From assembly GCA_937141935.1 (NCBI GenBank), contig CAKZQS010000045.1, positions 1 through 64,000 of the forward strand: DNA of 64,000 nucleotides, in the 5' to 3' direction. The position numbers and the translations under genes were made by a program. Within the stretch, counting starts at the first letter, position 1; the number at the start of each line of letters is the position of its first letter. This DNA is from an uncultured Ectothiorhodospiraceae bacterium. GTDB taxonomy: Bacteria > Pseudomonadota > Gammaproteobacteria > Nevskiales > Oceanococcaceae. Below the pieces are notes generated by a model. It was not told the DNA's origin. It ran no database searches and was given only the letters and a program-made list of their open reading frames with translations. Below, piece by piece: positions 28,356 to 37,457 of this stretch.

Positions 28356-29257
28356 GAAGCAACGCCGCCCTTGCCCGCCGCATGGACAGCCCCGCCGAGG
28401 ACGCCGAGCTGCGCCCCGAGACGGAGCTGCCGCCGACCCCCGAGGAGGCCAGCGCCGAGCCCGCCGCGCCGAAGCCGGCCGAGGAGCCGCGCATGCATTT
28501 GCCGGCCAACCGGCCAACCCGGCTGCCGACCGCCGTCGGCGAGCGGGCGCTGACCCGGCGCCAGATCGCCAGCCGGCGCGAGCCGCGGCCGGTCAGCCCC
28601 TCGGTGCTGACGCGCCTGCGCTGCATCCACCCGCAAACGCCGGACCAGGACGTGCTGCAGGCCTTCCTGGCGCTGCGCTCGCTGGCCGTGCAGAAGAACG
28701 CGGTGCGCAACAAGCTGATCATGGTGACGGGCATCGACGAGGGCGCCGGCGCCAGCTATGTGTCGATGAATCTGGCCGCCGCCTTCGCCATGGACACCAG
28801 CCGTACGGCGGTCATCGTCGAGGCCGACATGGCGCACGGTAGCCCCTACGAGCCGCTGCTGCCCAAGAACGCCGCCGGCATCTCCGACCTGATCGAGGAC
28901 GAGAAGCTGGGCGTGGCCGACGTGCTGCATGCGCTGCCGGTGCCGCGCCTGAGCGCCGTGCCCGCCGGGCAGCGCCGCAATACCCCGATCGAGGTCTTCA
29001 CCGAGCCCGCGGCCGCCGACGCGCTGCAGGAGCTGGCCGAGCGCTACCCCGACCGCAGTGTCATCGTCGACGCGCCGCCGATAGGCAGCAGCTACGACGC
29101 GCGCGTGCTGCGCGACCTCTGCGACGTGGTGATCCTGGTCGTGCCGCATGCCGGCGCGACGCTGCAGCAGATCGAGGACGCGCTGGCGCAGATCCCGGCC
29201 GAGAAGCACCTGGCCGTGGTCTACAACCAGCTGCCGCGCACGGGCAACGAACGCTAG
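28352..29257 (+). CDS. CpsD/CapB-type tyrosine-kinase-like protein with degenerate Walker A (pseudokinase candidate)
   Basis: MVTGIDEGAGASYVSMNLAAAFAMDTSRTAVIVEADMAHGS; VIVDAPPIGSSYDARVLRDLCDVVILVV; no Tyr cluster at C-terminus. Confidence 0.85.
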   Translation: MRSNAALARRMDSPAEDAELRPETELPPTPEEASAEPAAPKPAEEPRMHLPANRPTRLPTAVGERALTRRQIASRREPRPVSPSVLTRLRCIHPQTPDQDVLQAFLALRSLAVQKNAVRNKLIMVTGIDEGAGASYVSMNLAAAFAMDTSRTAVIVEADMAHGSPYEPLLPKNAAGISDLIEDEKLGVADVLHALPVPRLSAVPAGQRRNTPIEVFTEPAAADALQELAERYPDRSVIVDAPPIGSSYDARVLRDLCDVVILVVPHAGATLQQIEDALAQIPAEKHLAVVYNQLPRTGNER

Positions 29258-29259
29258 CC

Positions 29260-30795
29260 ATGCCACACCCGGGCGCCCCTCTTCCCCTGCGGCTGCGCCG
29301 CGTCAGCGGCCTGGCCCTGGCGCTGGCTCTGATGGCGGGCACCGACCTCGCCTCCGCCCAGCCAACGGCCGACGCGGCCGGCGCCGCGCCCACGGGCGCC
29401 GCCGACCCTTGCGCGGCCGGCGGCCAGGATGGCGGGGCCGGCGCCGATCAGGCGGCCAGCGAGGCCTGCCGCGACCAGGATCCGGGCGAGCGCCGCCTGC
29501 GCCCGCAGCGCGCCGCGCAGAACCCCGAACGTGGCGGTTTTGAAGGCTTCGCGGTGGCGGGCGGCGTGTCCGGCCTGTACACCGACAACCTGGCCGGCAC
29601 GGCCGAGGGCGAGGAGGCCAGCGCCTATGCCCCGCAAGTCGCCGTGGTCTTTGCCCAGCGCCGGCACAACTGGCGCGCCAACATCGAGGCCGCCGTCCAG
29701 CAGCTGATCTACGACGACGAGCGCTTTGAGGACGAAACCGTCCCCGCGGCCACGGCGCTGCTGGGCGTCGAAAGCCCGGGTGCCGACGTCGAGTGGATTC
29801 TGGCCAACCGCACCGGCCAGGCGGTGGTGGACCCGCTGGCCGCCAACAACCCCGAAAACCGCGAGACCGTGTCCTCGACGCTGGCCGGGCCGGTGGCCAA
29901 CTTCCAGCCCTTCGAGCGCACGCAGATTCAGCTGGGCGCCTTTGCCGGCGACTACCGCCGCCTGGACGAGGGCGACTCCAGCCGGCGCTGGATCGGCCAG
30001 GCCGCCATCGTGCGCCAGGTCCGGCCCACGATCTGGCTGGGCCTGGAAGGCGAATACCTCGACGCGCAGGCGCGCAGCGAGATGGAAGAGGACTACAACC
30101 GCGAGGCGGCCTATGTGACCGGCCGCGCGGTGGGCGCGTTTACCGAAGTGGAAGGCGCGGTGGGCCACGTCTGGATCGAAACCGACGCCGGCCTGGAGGA
30201 TTCCGGCACGGCCGGCTGGCTGGCTGCGCAGCGCGAGCTGGGTGCCCACAGCCTGCGCATGGACTTGCGCCGCGACACCACCGACCCGGGCTTTCGCCTG
30301 GTCGAAACCCTGGGCGCGCAGGCGCGCGGCGGCCCCGAGCTGCTGAGCGTGCTGACGGCAACGGCGCAGATCAGCACCAGCGAGGAGGCCGAGCTGGCCT
30401 GGCTGTGGTCGGCGCCGCGGGTCGGCACCCGCCTGGGCACCCGCTGGCGCGACGAGAATTATCTGGACGCGCCCTTCGACCGCAAGCAAACCCGCACGAC
30501 GCTGTCGGCGCGCTACGAGCTGCTGCCCACGCAAACGGTGCGGGGCGCGATCAGCCGCGGCGAGATCACCTTCCAGGCCAACGAGCGCGAGGACACCTTT
30601 GACGAGGTCGGCCTGGCCTACCTGTGGCGCGTAGGCGCGCTGACGCGGCTGTCACTCGAGGCCGGTTATCGCGAGGTGGAGAGCAGCAACCCGCTGTTCA
30701 ACTTCGAGGAAACGGCCGTGGCCCTGACCCTGGTCTACGGCGCGCCGGTGGCCGCCGACGCGCTGACGCCGCTGAGCTCAGGCGCGCCCCGTTAG
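29260..30795 (+). CDS. XrtA/PEP-CTERM-associated outer-membrane beta-barrel protein (TIGR03016-like)
   Basis: Signal peptide; GGFEGFAVAGGVSGLYTDNLAGT; long beta-barrel-like repeats; position in cluster. Confidence 0.75.
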   Translation: MPHPGAPLPLRLRRVSGLALALALMAGTDLASAQPTADAAGAAPTGAADPCAAGGQDGGAGADQAASEACRDQDPGERRLRPQRAAQNPERGGFEGFAVAGGVSGLYTDNLAGTAEGEEASAYAPQVAVVFAQRRHNWRANIEAAVQQLIYDDERFEDETVPAATALLGVESPGADVEWILANRTGQAVVDPLAANNPENRETVSSTLAGPVANFQPFERTQIQLGAFAGDYRRLDEGDSSRRWIGQAAIVRQVRPTIWLGLEGEYLDAQARSEMEEDYNREAAYVTGRAVGAFTEVEGAVGHVWIETDAGLEDSGTAGWLAAQRELGAHSLRMDLRRDTTDPGFRLVETLGAQARGGPELLSVLTATAQISTSEEAELAWLWSAPRVGTRLGTRWRDENYLDAPFDRKQTRTTLSARYELLPTQTVRGAISRGEITFQANEREDTFDEVGLAYLWRVGALTRLSLEAGYREVESSNPLFNFEETAVALTLVYGAPVAADALTPLSSGAPR

Positions 30796-31566
30796 CAGGG
30801 ACAGACCCAGATGATGCGGGCTCACATACCAGTCGGACACCGGCACGCGCTGCAGGTGGAAGGCATCCGCGTCCAGCGCGTTGGTGCCCCCGTGGCAGGA
30901 CACGCAGCAGCGAAAGCCGAGCTCGCGAACCACCTCGCGGTTGGCCTCGCTGAGGTTGCGCTCGCCGCCGAAGGGATAGGCGAAGAGATCGATATCCACG
31001 CCCAGTTCCTGCTGCAGCCGCGCCCGCGACTCGGTCAGTTCCTCCCGCGTCTGCTCCGGCGGCAGCGTGCCCAGGTCGGGGTGGTTGACGGTGTGCGCGC
31101 CGATCTCGAAACCGGCCGCGTGCATGGCGCGGACCTCCTCCCAGCTCATCCACGCGGGCGGCGGCGTGATGTCGCGGTCCCATGGCGCCACGCGCTGCGT
31201 GCCGATGAAGCCGGTCGAGATGAAAAAGGTTGCCGGCAGCCCGTGCTTTTGCAGCACCGGGGCGGCCAGGCGCCAGTTGTCCTGGTAGCCGTCGTCAAAG
31301 GTGATCGCCAGCGGCCGACGCGGCAGCGTGCCGGCGTCGCGTCGCGACAGCAGCTCGCCCAGGCTCAGCACGTCGTAGTGCCGGGCCAAAAAGGCGCAGT
31401 AGCGGTCGAATTCGGCCACCCCGCAGGTCAGCCCGTCGCGCATCGCGTCGTTGACCCGGTGAAAGGCCAGGATGACCAGCTGCTCCGGCGCGAGCCAACG
31501 GCCCAGCCCGGCGGCAAACAGCGGCCGGCCGGCCAGATCCTGAACAGAACGCGTATCGAACGCCAC
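30778..31566 (-). CDS. polysaccharide deacetylase (NodB family)
   Basis: LAITFDDGYQDNW, FEIGAHTVNHPDLG, FAYPFGG: complete active site. Confidence 0.93.
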   Translation of the reverse strand: MAFDTRSVQDLAGRPLFAAGLGRWLAPEQLVILAFHRVNDAMRDGLTCGVAEFDRYCAFLARHYDVLSLGELLSRRDAGTLPRRPLAITFDDGYQDNWRLAAPVLQKHGLPATFFISTGFIGTQRVAPWDRDITPPPAWMSWEEVRAMHAAGFEIGAHTVNHPDLGTLPPEQTREELTESRARLQQELGVDIDLFAYPFGGERNLSEANREVVRELGFRCCVSCHGGTNALDADAFHLQRVPVSDWYVSPHHLGLSLLTGRA

Positions 31567-31634
31567 CTTACACCTCGCTGCGGGGGGCTAAACCGCCCCA
31601 GTTTCGCAGCTTGCTCGCCCGACCTGAGGCCCGA

Positions 31635-31648
31635 ATGACCAAGGTAAC
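31635..31648. promoter_or_regulatory. ATGACCAAGGTAAC, motif site 7
   Basis: Between divergent deacetylases, 69 bp upstream of the minus-strand one. Confidence 0.6.
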
Positions 31649-31763
31649 ACCCGCCCCGCGCGACCCGAGCCCCGCGCCGCCGCCGCAGACGCCGACGACG
31701 CCCCGCTCGCCGACGCCGGCCACGGACGCCGGCCGGAACGCGGATACGACCGCCGCCGGCCCG

Positions 31764-32642
31764 GTGCCCAACGCGCTGACCATCGACGTCGAGGACTACT
31801 TCCACGTGGCCTCGCTGGCCGAAGTGATCCGCCCCGACGACTGGCAGGGCCAGGAACAGCGCTGCGTGGCCAGCACCGAGCGCCTGCTGGCGCTGCTGGA
31901 GACGCAGCAGGTGCGCGCCACCTTCTTCGTGCTGGGCTGGGTGGCCGAGCGCGAACCGGCGCTGGTGCGCCGCATCCAGGCGCAGGGCCACGAGATCGCC
32001 TGCCATGGCTACAGCCACCAGCTGGTCTACAACCAGAGCCAGGCCACCTTCCGCGAGGAAACCCGGCGCAGCAAGGCGCTGCTGGAGGACATCACCGGCG
32101 AGCCGGTGCTGGGCTACCGCGCCGCAAGCTATTCGATCACCAAGCGCTCGCTGTGGGCGCTGGACGAGCTGGCCGAGGCCGGCTTTGTTTACGACTCGAG
32201 CATCTTCCCGATTCGCCACGACCGCTACGGCATCCCCGACGCGCCGCCGCAGCCGCATCTGCTGTCGACGCCCAAGGGCTACCCGCTGATCGAGTTCCCG
32301 ATGTCGGCGGCACGCCTGCTGGGCGCCCGCCTGCCGGTCTGCGGCGGCGGCTACTTCCGCCTGCTGCCCTACTGGCTGACCCGCTGGGGCCTGCGCCAGA
32401 TCAACCGTCGCGGCCAGCCCTTCGTGTTTTACCTGCACCCCTGGGAAGTGGACCCGGGCCAGCCGCGGGTCGAGGGCCTGTCCAAGCTCTCGCGCTTCCG
32501 CCACTACAACAACCTCGACCGCACGCTGCCGCGCCTGGAGCAGTTGCTGGGCGAGTTCGACTTTGCCACCGCGCGCACCACGCTGGAGCGGCTGAAGCTG
32601 ATGCCGCGCGAGCCGCTGACCCAACGCATCGAGATCCACTAG
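31764..32642 (+). CDS. XrtA-system polysaccharide deacetylase (DUF3473-type)
   Basis: VPNALTIDVEDYFHVASLAEVI, ATFFVLGWVAEREPALVRRIQAQGHEIACHGYSHQLVYNQS; in-frame ATG also at 31635 but GTG 31764 fits the domain start. Confidence 0.88.
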   Translation: MPNALTIDVEDYFHVASLAEVIRPDDWQGQEQRCVASTERLLALLETQQVRATFFVLGWVAEREPALVRRIQAQGHEIACHGYSHQLVYNQSQATFREETRRSKALLEDITGEPVLGYRAASYSITKRSLWALDELAEAGFVYDSSIFPIRHDRYGIPDAPPQPHLLSTPKGYPLIEFPMSAARLLGARLPVCGGGYFRLLPYWLTRWGLRQINRRGQPFVFYLHPWEVDPGQPRVEGLSKLSRFRHYNNLDRTLPRLEQLLGEFDFATARTTLERLKLMPREPLTQRIEIH

Positions 32643-32644
32643 CC

Positions 32645-33673
32645 ATGAACATCACCCGCATTCCGCCCCGGCAAATCGCCGAATGGGACGCCTACGTGGC
32701 CGCGCATGCCGAGGGCAGCCCCTGGCACCTGAGCTGCTGGGCCGGCCTGATTCAGACCCTGTTCGGCCACGAGCCGCATTACCTGATGGCCGTCGACGAC
32801 GCGGGGCAGACCCGCGGCGTGCTGCCGATGATCGAGATGCGCTCGCGGCTATTCGGCCACTTCCTGTGCTCCGTGCCCTATTTCAACTACGGCGGCGTAC
32901 TGGCCGACGACCGCGACACCCGCGCGGCGCTGATCGACAAGGCCTGCCGGCTGACCCGCGAGCGCGGCGCCGAGCACCTGGAGCTGCGCCACCAGACGCC
33001 CTTTGGCGAAGACCTGGCGCAAAAGACGCACAAGCTGTCGATGTGGCTGGAGCTGCCCGAGTCCAGCGAGGCGCTGTGGAAGGGCTTCAAGAGCAAGCTG
33101 CGCTCGCAGATTCGCCGCCCCGGCAAGGAGGGCGCCACGGCCCGCGTCGGCGGCCCGGAGCTGCTGGATGATTTTTACGCCGTGTTCAGCCGCAACATGC
33201 GCGACCTGGGCACGCCGGTGTACCCGAAGGATTTTTTCCGCCACGTCATGGGCACGCCACCGGAGGCCGTGCTGGTCGTCGTCTACCTGGAGCAGCAGCC
33301 GGTCGCCGCCGGCATGCTGGTGGGCTTTGGCGACCGCATCGAGATCCCCTGGGCCTCCTCGCTGCGCGAGTACAACCGCCAGTCGGTCAACATGCTGCTG
33401 TACTGGCAGGCGCTGCAGTACGCCTGCGAGCAGGGCTATCGCATCTTCGATTTCGGCCGCAGCAGCCGCGACGAGAGCACCCACCGCTTCAAAAAGCAAT
33501 GGGGCGCCGAGGAGGTGCCGCTGACCTGGGAGTACTGGCTGCCCGAGGGCCATGCCCTGCCGGAGCTGAACAAGGACAACCCCAAGTACGCGCTGGCCAT
33601 CCGCGCCTGGCAGCACCTGCCGCTGGCCGTGGCCAATCGCATCGGCCCGCCGCTGGTTCGCAACCTGCCCTAA
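32645..33673 (+). CDS. FemAB family XrtA/PEP-CTERM-system-associated protein
   Basis: SPWHLSCWAGLIQTLFGHEPHYL; KLRSQIRRPGKEG; RIFDFGRSSRDESTHRFKKQWGAEEVPLTWEYWL. Confidence 0.93.
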   Translation: MNITRIPPRQIAEWDAYVAAHAEGSPWHLSCWAGLIQTLFGHEPHYLMAVDDAGQTRGVLPMIEMRSRLFGHFLCSVPYFNYGGVLADDRDTRAALIDKACRLTRERGAEHLELRHQTPFGEDLAQKTHKLSMWLELPESSEALWKGFKSKLRSQIRRPGKEGATARVGGPELLDDFYAVFSRNMRDLGTPVYPKDFFRHVMGTPPEAVLVVVYLEQQPVAAGMLVGFGDRIEIPWASSLREYNRQSVNMLLYWQALQYACEQGYRIFDFGRSSRDESTHRFKKQWGAEEVPLTWEYWLPEGHALPELNKDNPKYALAIRAWQHLPLAVANRIGPPLVRNLP

Positions 33674-33676
33674 TCG

Positions 33677-35152
33677 ATGGAGCCGCCTCCACAGACGGCC
33701 GACCGCTCCATCCGCCACAAGGTTATTCACGGCTTCGCCTGGCTCGGCTCGGCGAAGCTGGTGGCGCAGATCGGCTCCTGGGCCGCGACGCTGATCGTCG
33801 CCCGCATCCTCGACCCGGCCGATTACGGCCTGGTCGCGATTGCGGGCGTGTTCCTGGGCCTGGCCGACATGCTGGTCGAGATGGGCGTGACCGAGGGCCT
33901 GATCCAGCGTTCGCGCAGCACGCGCCGGCAGGAGGACGGGCTCTTTTACATCAACCTCGGCGCCGCGGTGGTGATCTACGCGGCGTTGTGGAGCCTGGCG
34001 CCGTGGATCGGCGCGCTTTATGACAACGCCGAGCTGAGCGACGTGCTGCGCGTGGCCGGCCTGGGCATGATCCTGCTGGCGCTGCGCTCGGTGCCCTACG
34101 CGCTGACGATGCAGCAGCTCGACTACCGCTACGCGGCGATCACCGAAACCATCGGCCAGCTGCTCGGTGCGGCGGCCGCCATCGGGCTGGCGATTGCCGG
34201 CTTTGGCGTGTGGAGCCTGATCCTGTCCTTTCTGCTGCGCAACGCGATCCTGGCGCTGGTCTACCTGCACCGCCTGGGGCGGCTGCCACGGCTGGCCTTC
34301 TCCTGGCCGGAGGTGGCGCCGCTGCTGGCCTTCGCCTGGAAGCTGATGAACTCGCGGCTGATGCGCTTTACCTACATGCGCGCCGACATCTTCGTCATCG
34401 GTAAGGCGCTGGGCGAGAAGGCCGCCGGCTTTTTCGACATGGCCGCCCAGTTCGCCACGATTCCGCTGGACAAGATCGGCACGCTGTTCAACCGCGTGGC
34501 CATGCCGGCGGTGTCGCGCATCAAGGAGTCGCGCGACGAGGCCCGCGAGCTGTTCCTGGACATGCACCACTACCTGCTGCTGCTGGCCGCGCCGCCGTTG
34601 ATCGGCCTGGCGCTGGTGGCCGAAGACCTGATCGTGCTGCTGCTGACCGACAAGTGGCTGCCGGCCGCACAGGTGCTGCAGCTGCTGTGCCTGGTCAACC
34701 TGCTGCGGCTGTCCGGCATGCTGGTCTCGCCGATCCTGATCGCACGGGGTCAGCCCAACCGCATCGTGGTCTTCAACTTGGCCTGCCTGCTGTTGCTGCC
34801 ACCCGCCTTTTACCTGGGCGTGCAGTGGGGCGTGATCGGCGTGGCGCTGGCCTGGCTGCTGGCCTACCCGCTGCCCTACACCATGCTGCTGCGCGACGTG
34901 TTCGCCGACCTGGCCATCACGCCGCGCCGCTTCGTGGCCTCGATCGCGGTGCCCGCGGCCACCTGCGCCGGCATGGCGCTGGCGGTGTGGGCGGCGCAGC
35001 AGTTCGTGGCGCCCGGTCTCATGCGGTTGGTCACGAGCGTTTTGGTGGGGGTGGCGGCCTATGTTGTTCTAATCGCCGGGCTTTTTCCTCAAGAAATCCA
35101 GCGTGCACGCGAAGGCATCGCCGTACTCCGCAATCCGCAAACGGCCGGCTGA
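33677..35152 (+). CDS. lipopolysaccharide/EPS flippase (MOP superfamily, Wzx-like)
   Basis: Polytopic; WLGSAKLVAQIGSWAATLIVARILDPADYGLVAIAGVF; FATIPLDKIGTLFNRVAMPAVSRI. Confidence 0.93.
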   Translation: MEPPPQTADRSIRHKVIHGFAWLGSAKLVAQIGSWAATLIVARILDPADYGLVAIAGVFLGLADMLVEMGVTEGLIQRSRSTRRQEDGLFYINLGAAVVIYAALWSLAPWIGALYDNAELSDVLRVAGLGMILLALRSVPYALTMQQLDYRYAAITETIGQLLGAAAAIGLAIAGFGVWSLILSFLLRNAILALVYLHRLGRLPRLAFSWPEVAPLLAFAWKLMNSRLMRFTYMRADIFVIGKALGEKAAGFFDMAAQFATIPLDKIGTLFNRVAMPAVSRIKESRDEARELFLDMHHYLLLLAAPPLIGLALVAEDLIVLLLTDKWLPAAQVLQLLCLVNLLRLSGMLVSPILIARGQPNRIVVFNLACLLLLPPAFYLGVQWGVIGVALAWLLAYPLPYTMLLRDVFADLAITPRRFVASIAVPAATCAGMALAVWAAQQFVAPGLMRLVTSVLVGVAAYVVLIAGLFPQEIQRAREGIAVLRNPQTAG

Positions 35153-36446
35153 GCCGCGCCGCCGCCAGCCGCGTGCGAGCGCCGCCAGCGCGGGCGGCAG
35201 CGCGGGCCTGATCGAGTCCGGCCCGCGCTGGATGTTCCTGCTCTATTGCGGCTATTTCTTCGTCGAATTCATGCGCCCGCAGGATCTGCTGCCGGCGCTG
35301 GGCGCGGCCAAGCCGGGCATGCTGATGGCCCTGCCGCTGGCCGCCGCCTGGGTCATCAAGGGCGACAAGAGCGTGCTAGGCGACCGGCTGGTCAAGCTGT
35401 ACATCGCGCTACTCGCCCTGACGGCCCTGTCGACGCTGTATGCCGTCAACACCTTCTGGCCGGTGTCCAGCGCGAAGACGCTGACGCTGTACCTGCTGTG
35501 CGCGGCGCTGCCGGCCTCCTTTCTGCTCAGCGACGCCTTTCGGCTGCGGCGCTTCTTCGACCTCTTCCTGCTGATCAACTGCGGCCTGTCGGTCTATGCG
35601 CTGACCCATGCGGGCCGCGGGCCCGGGTCCTTCCTCGGCGACGAAAACGACCTGGCGCTGTGCGTGAACTTTGCGATGCCCTTCGCGATGTACTTCGCGC
35701 TGTTGCCCGGCACGCCACTGCGCCAGCGGCTGCTCTACGGCGCCGCCACCGGGCTGATGATCGCCGCCGTGGTGGCCTCCGGTTCGCGCGGCGGTTTTGT
35801 GACCACGGTAGCCGTGCTGCTCGGCGTGGTGCTGCTGTCCAAGCGGCCGGTGCGCTACCTGCTGGTGGTGGGCCTGGTCGCCGGCATCGCGGCGCTGAGC
35901 CTGCCCGATCAGTACGTCAGCGAGATGGAAACGATCTCCGACACCGGCGACAGCACCCGCCAGGACCGCATCTGGTCCTGGAAGATGGGCTATCGCATGT
36001 GGCAGGACAACCCCTGGCTGGGCGTGGGCGCCGGCAACTACCCCTGGCGCGTGGCCGAGTACGAATGGCAATCGCCGGAGTTCGACCCGCAAACAATGAA
36101 ACTGCACGCCGGCCGCGCCGCACACAGCTTTTATGTGTCGGTGCTCTCGGAACTGGGCCTGGTCGGCAGCGTGCTGATGACCTGGCTGCTGTGGTCGATG
36201 TGGCGCCGCCAGCGGCGCTGCGCGCGCGCGGCCCGCGACAGCCAGGGCGACGCCGAGCTGGAGTTCCTCGACGCGCTGTCGCGCGGCCTGCAGGTGGCGC
36301 TGGGGGCCTTTTTGGCCGGCGGCCTGTTTCTCACCGTGCATTTCTACCCCTACCCCTGGGTGCTCGTGGGCTGGACGCTGGCCGTCGAACGCGTCATCCG
36401 GCTGCGCCTGCGCGCGCTGGGTCGCAGCGATGAGGCCTTCGCATGA
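35103..36446 (+). CDS. O-antigen ligase/polymerase family, exosortase-A-system-associated type
   Basis: Polytopic; FVEFMRPQDLLP; VASGSRGGFVTTVAVL; NPWLGVGAGNYPWRV; HSFYVSVLSELGLVG. Start uncertain (overlaps flippase end by 50 nt). Confidence 0.88.
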   Translation: MHAKASPYSAIRKRPAEPRRRQPRASAASAGGSAGLIESGPRWMFLLYCGYFFVEFMRPQDLLPALGAAKPGMLMALPLAAAWVIKGDKSVLGDRLVKLYIALLALTALSTLYAVNTFWPVSSAKTLTLYLLCAALPASFLLSDAFRLRRFFDLFLLINCGLSVYALTHAGRGPGSFLGDENDLALCVNFAMPFAMYFALLPGTPLRQRLLYGAATGLMIAAVVASGSRGGFVTTVAVLLGVVLLSKRPVRYLLVVGLVAGIAALSLPDQYVSEMETISDTGDSTRQDRIWSWKMGYRMWQDNPWLGVGAGNYPWRVAEYEWQSPEFDPQTMKLHAGRAAHSFYVSVLSELGLVGSVLMTWLLWSMWRRQRRCARAARDSQGDAELEFLDALSRGLQVALGAFLAGGLFLTVHFYPYPWVLVGWTLAVERVIRLRLRALGRSDEAFA

Positions 36447-37453
36447 GCGCCCGGGCACTGGTCAAGCGCGGGCTGCGCCGCACGCTGAGCCTGGCGGGGC
36501 GCCACCGCTGGCCGGCCTCACGGCCAACGCTGACGGTCCTGTGCTACCACCGCGTGCTGCCGCAGGGCCACCCGGATACCGCCTGGCTGCAGCCGGGCAT
36601 GCAGCTGCGGCCGGAGACGCTGGCCGCGCAGCTGCGCTGGCTGCGCGAGGCCGGATTCACGCCGGTCGATCTGGACGACTGGCTGCTGCGCGCGCAACAG
36701 GGCGAGTCGCTGCCCGAGCGCGCGGTGGCGCTGACCTTCGACGACGGCTGGGCCGATGGCTATGAGCACGCGCTGCCGGTGCTGGTCGATGCCGATGCGC
36801 CCGCCACCATATTCCTCGTCACCCGCTATATCGACACCCCGCGCAGCTTCTGGCCGGAGCGCCTCGCGCGCACGCTGCACGACGCCGACGACCCGGCGCA
36901 TGCGCGGCTGCTGGACACGCTGCGCGGCGATGGCCTGAGCCCGCCCAGCCCCCCGCGCTGGGAGCGTGCCGCCATTGACGGCTATACCGAAACGCTGAAA
37001 TCGCAGCGCAGCGATCAGCAGATCGACGCGCTGCTGGACGCGGCGATGGTCGGCCCCGGCGGCGCCGGTGCCCGGCGCCCGGACCTGCTGTCCTGGGCCC
37101 AGGTCCAGGCCATGGAAGACACCGGCCTGATCCGCTTTGGCTCGCATACCCGCCGCCACCGCCGCGTGACCCACTTGCGGGATGCCGGTGCGCGGCGCGA
37201 GGAACTGGCCGAGTCCTGTGCCGACCTGCAATCCCGCCTGAAGCGCCCCTCGGCCGTGTTCTGTTACCCCAATGGCGACACCGACGCGGCCGCCGAGCCG
37301 CTGATCCGCGCGCACTACCGCGCGGCCTGCACGCTGCAATACGGCTGGAACACCGCCAGCACCCCGCCCTATGCGCTGCGCCGCATTCCGCTGCATGAGG
37401 ACGTCAGCGCCGACCGCGACGCCTTCTATGCCCGCCTGAACCTGCCGGTCTGA
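36443..37453 (+). CDS. polysaccharide deacetylase
   Basis: LTVLCYHRVLP, VALTFDDGWADGYEHALPVL, IRFGSHTRRHRRVTHL, FCYPNGD. Confidence 0.93.
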   Translation: MSARALVKRGLRRTLSLAGRHRWPASRPTLTVLCYHRVLPQGHPDTAWLQPGMQLRPETLAAQLRWLREAGFTPVDLDDWLLRAQQGESLPERAVALTFDDGWADGYEHALPVLVDADAPATIFLVTRYIDTPRSFWPERLARTLHDADDPAHARLLDTLRGDGLSPPSPPRWERAAIDGYTETLKSQRSDQQIDALLDAAMVGPGGAGARRPDLLSWAQVQAMEDTGLIRFGSHTRRHRRVTHLRDAGARREELAESCADLQSRLKRPSAVFCYPNGDTDAAAEPLIRAHYRAACTLQYGWNTASTPPYALRRIPLHEDVSADRDAFYARLNLPV

Positions 37454-37457
37454 TCCG

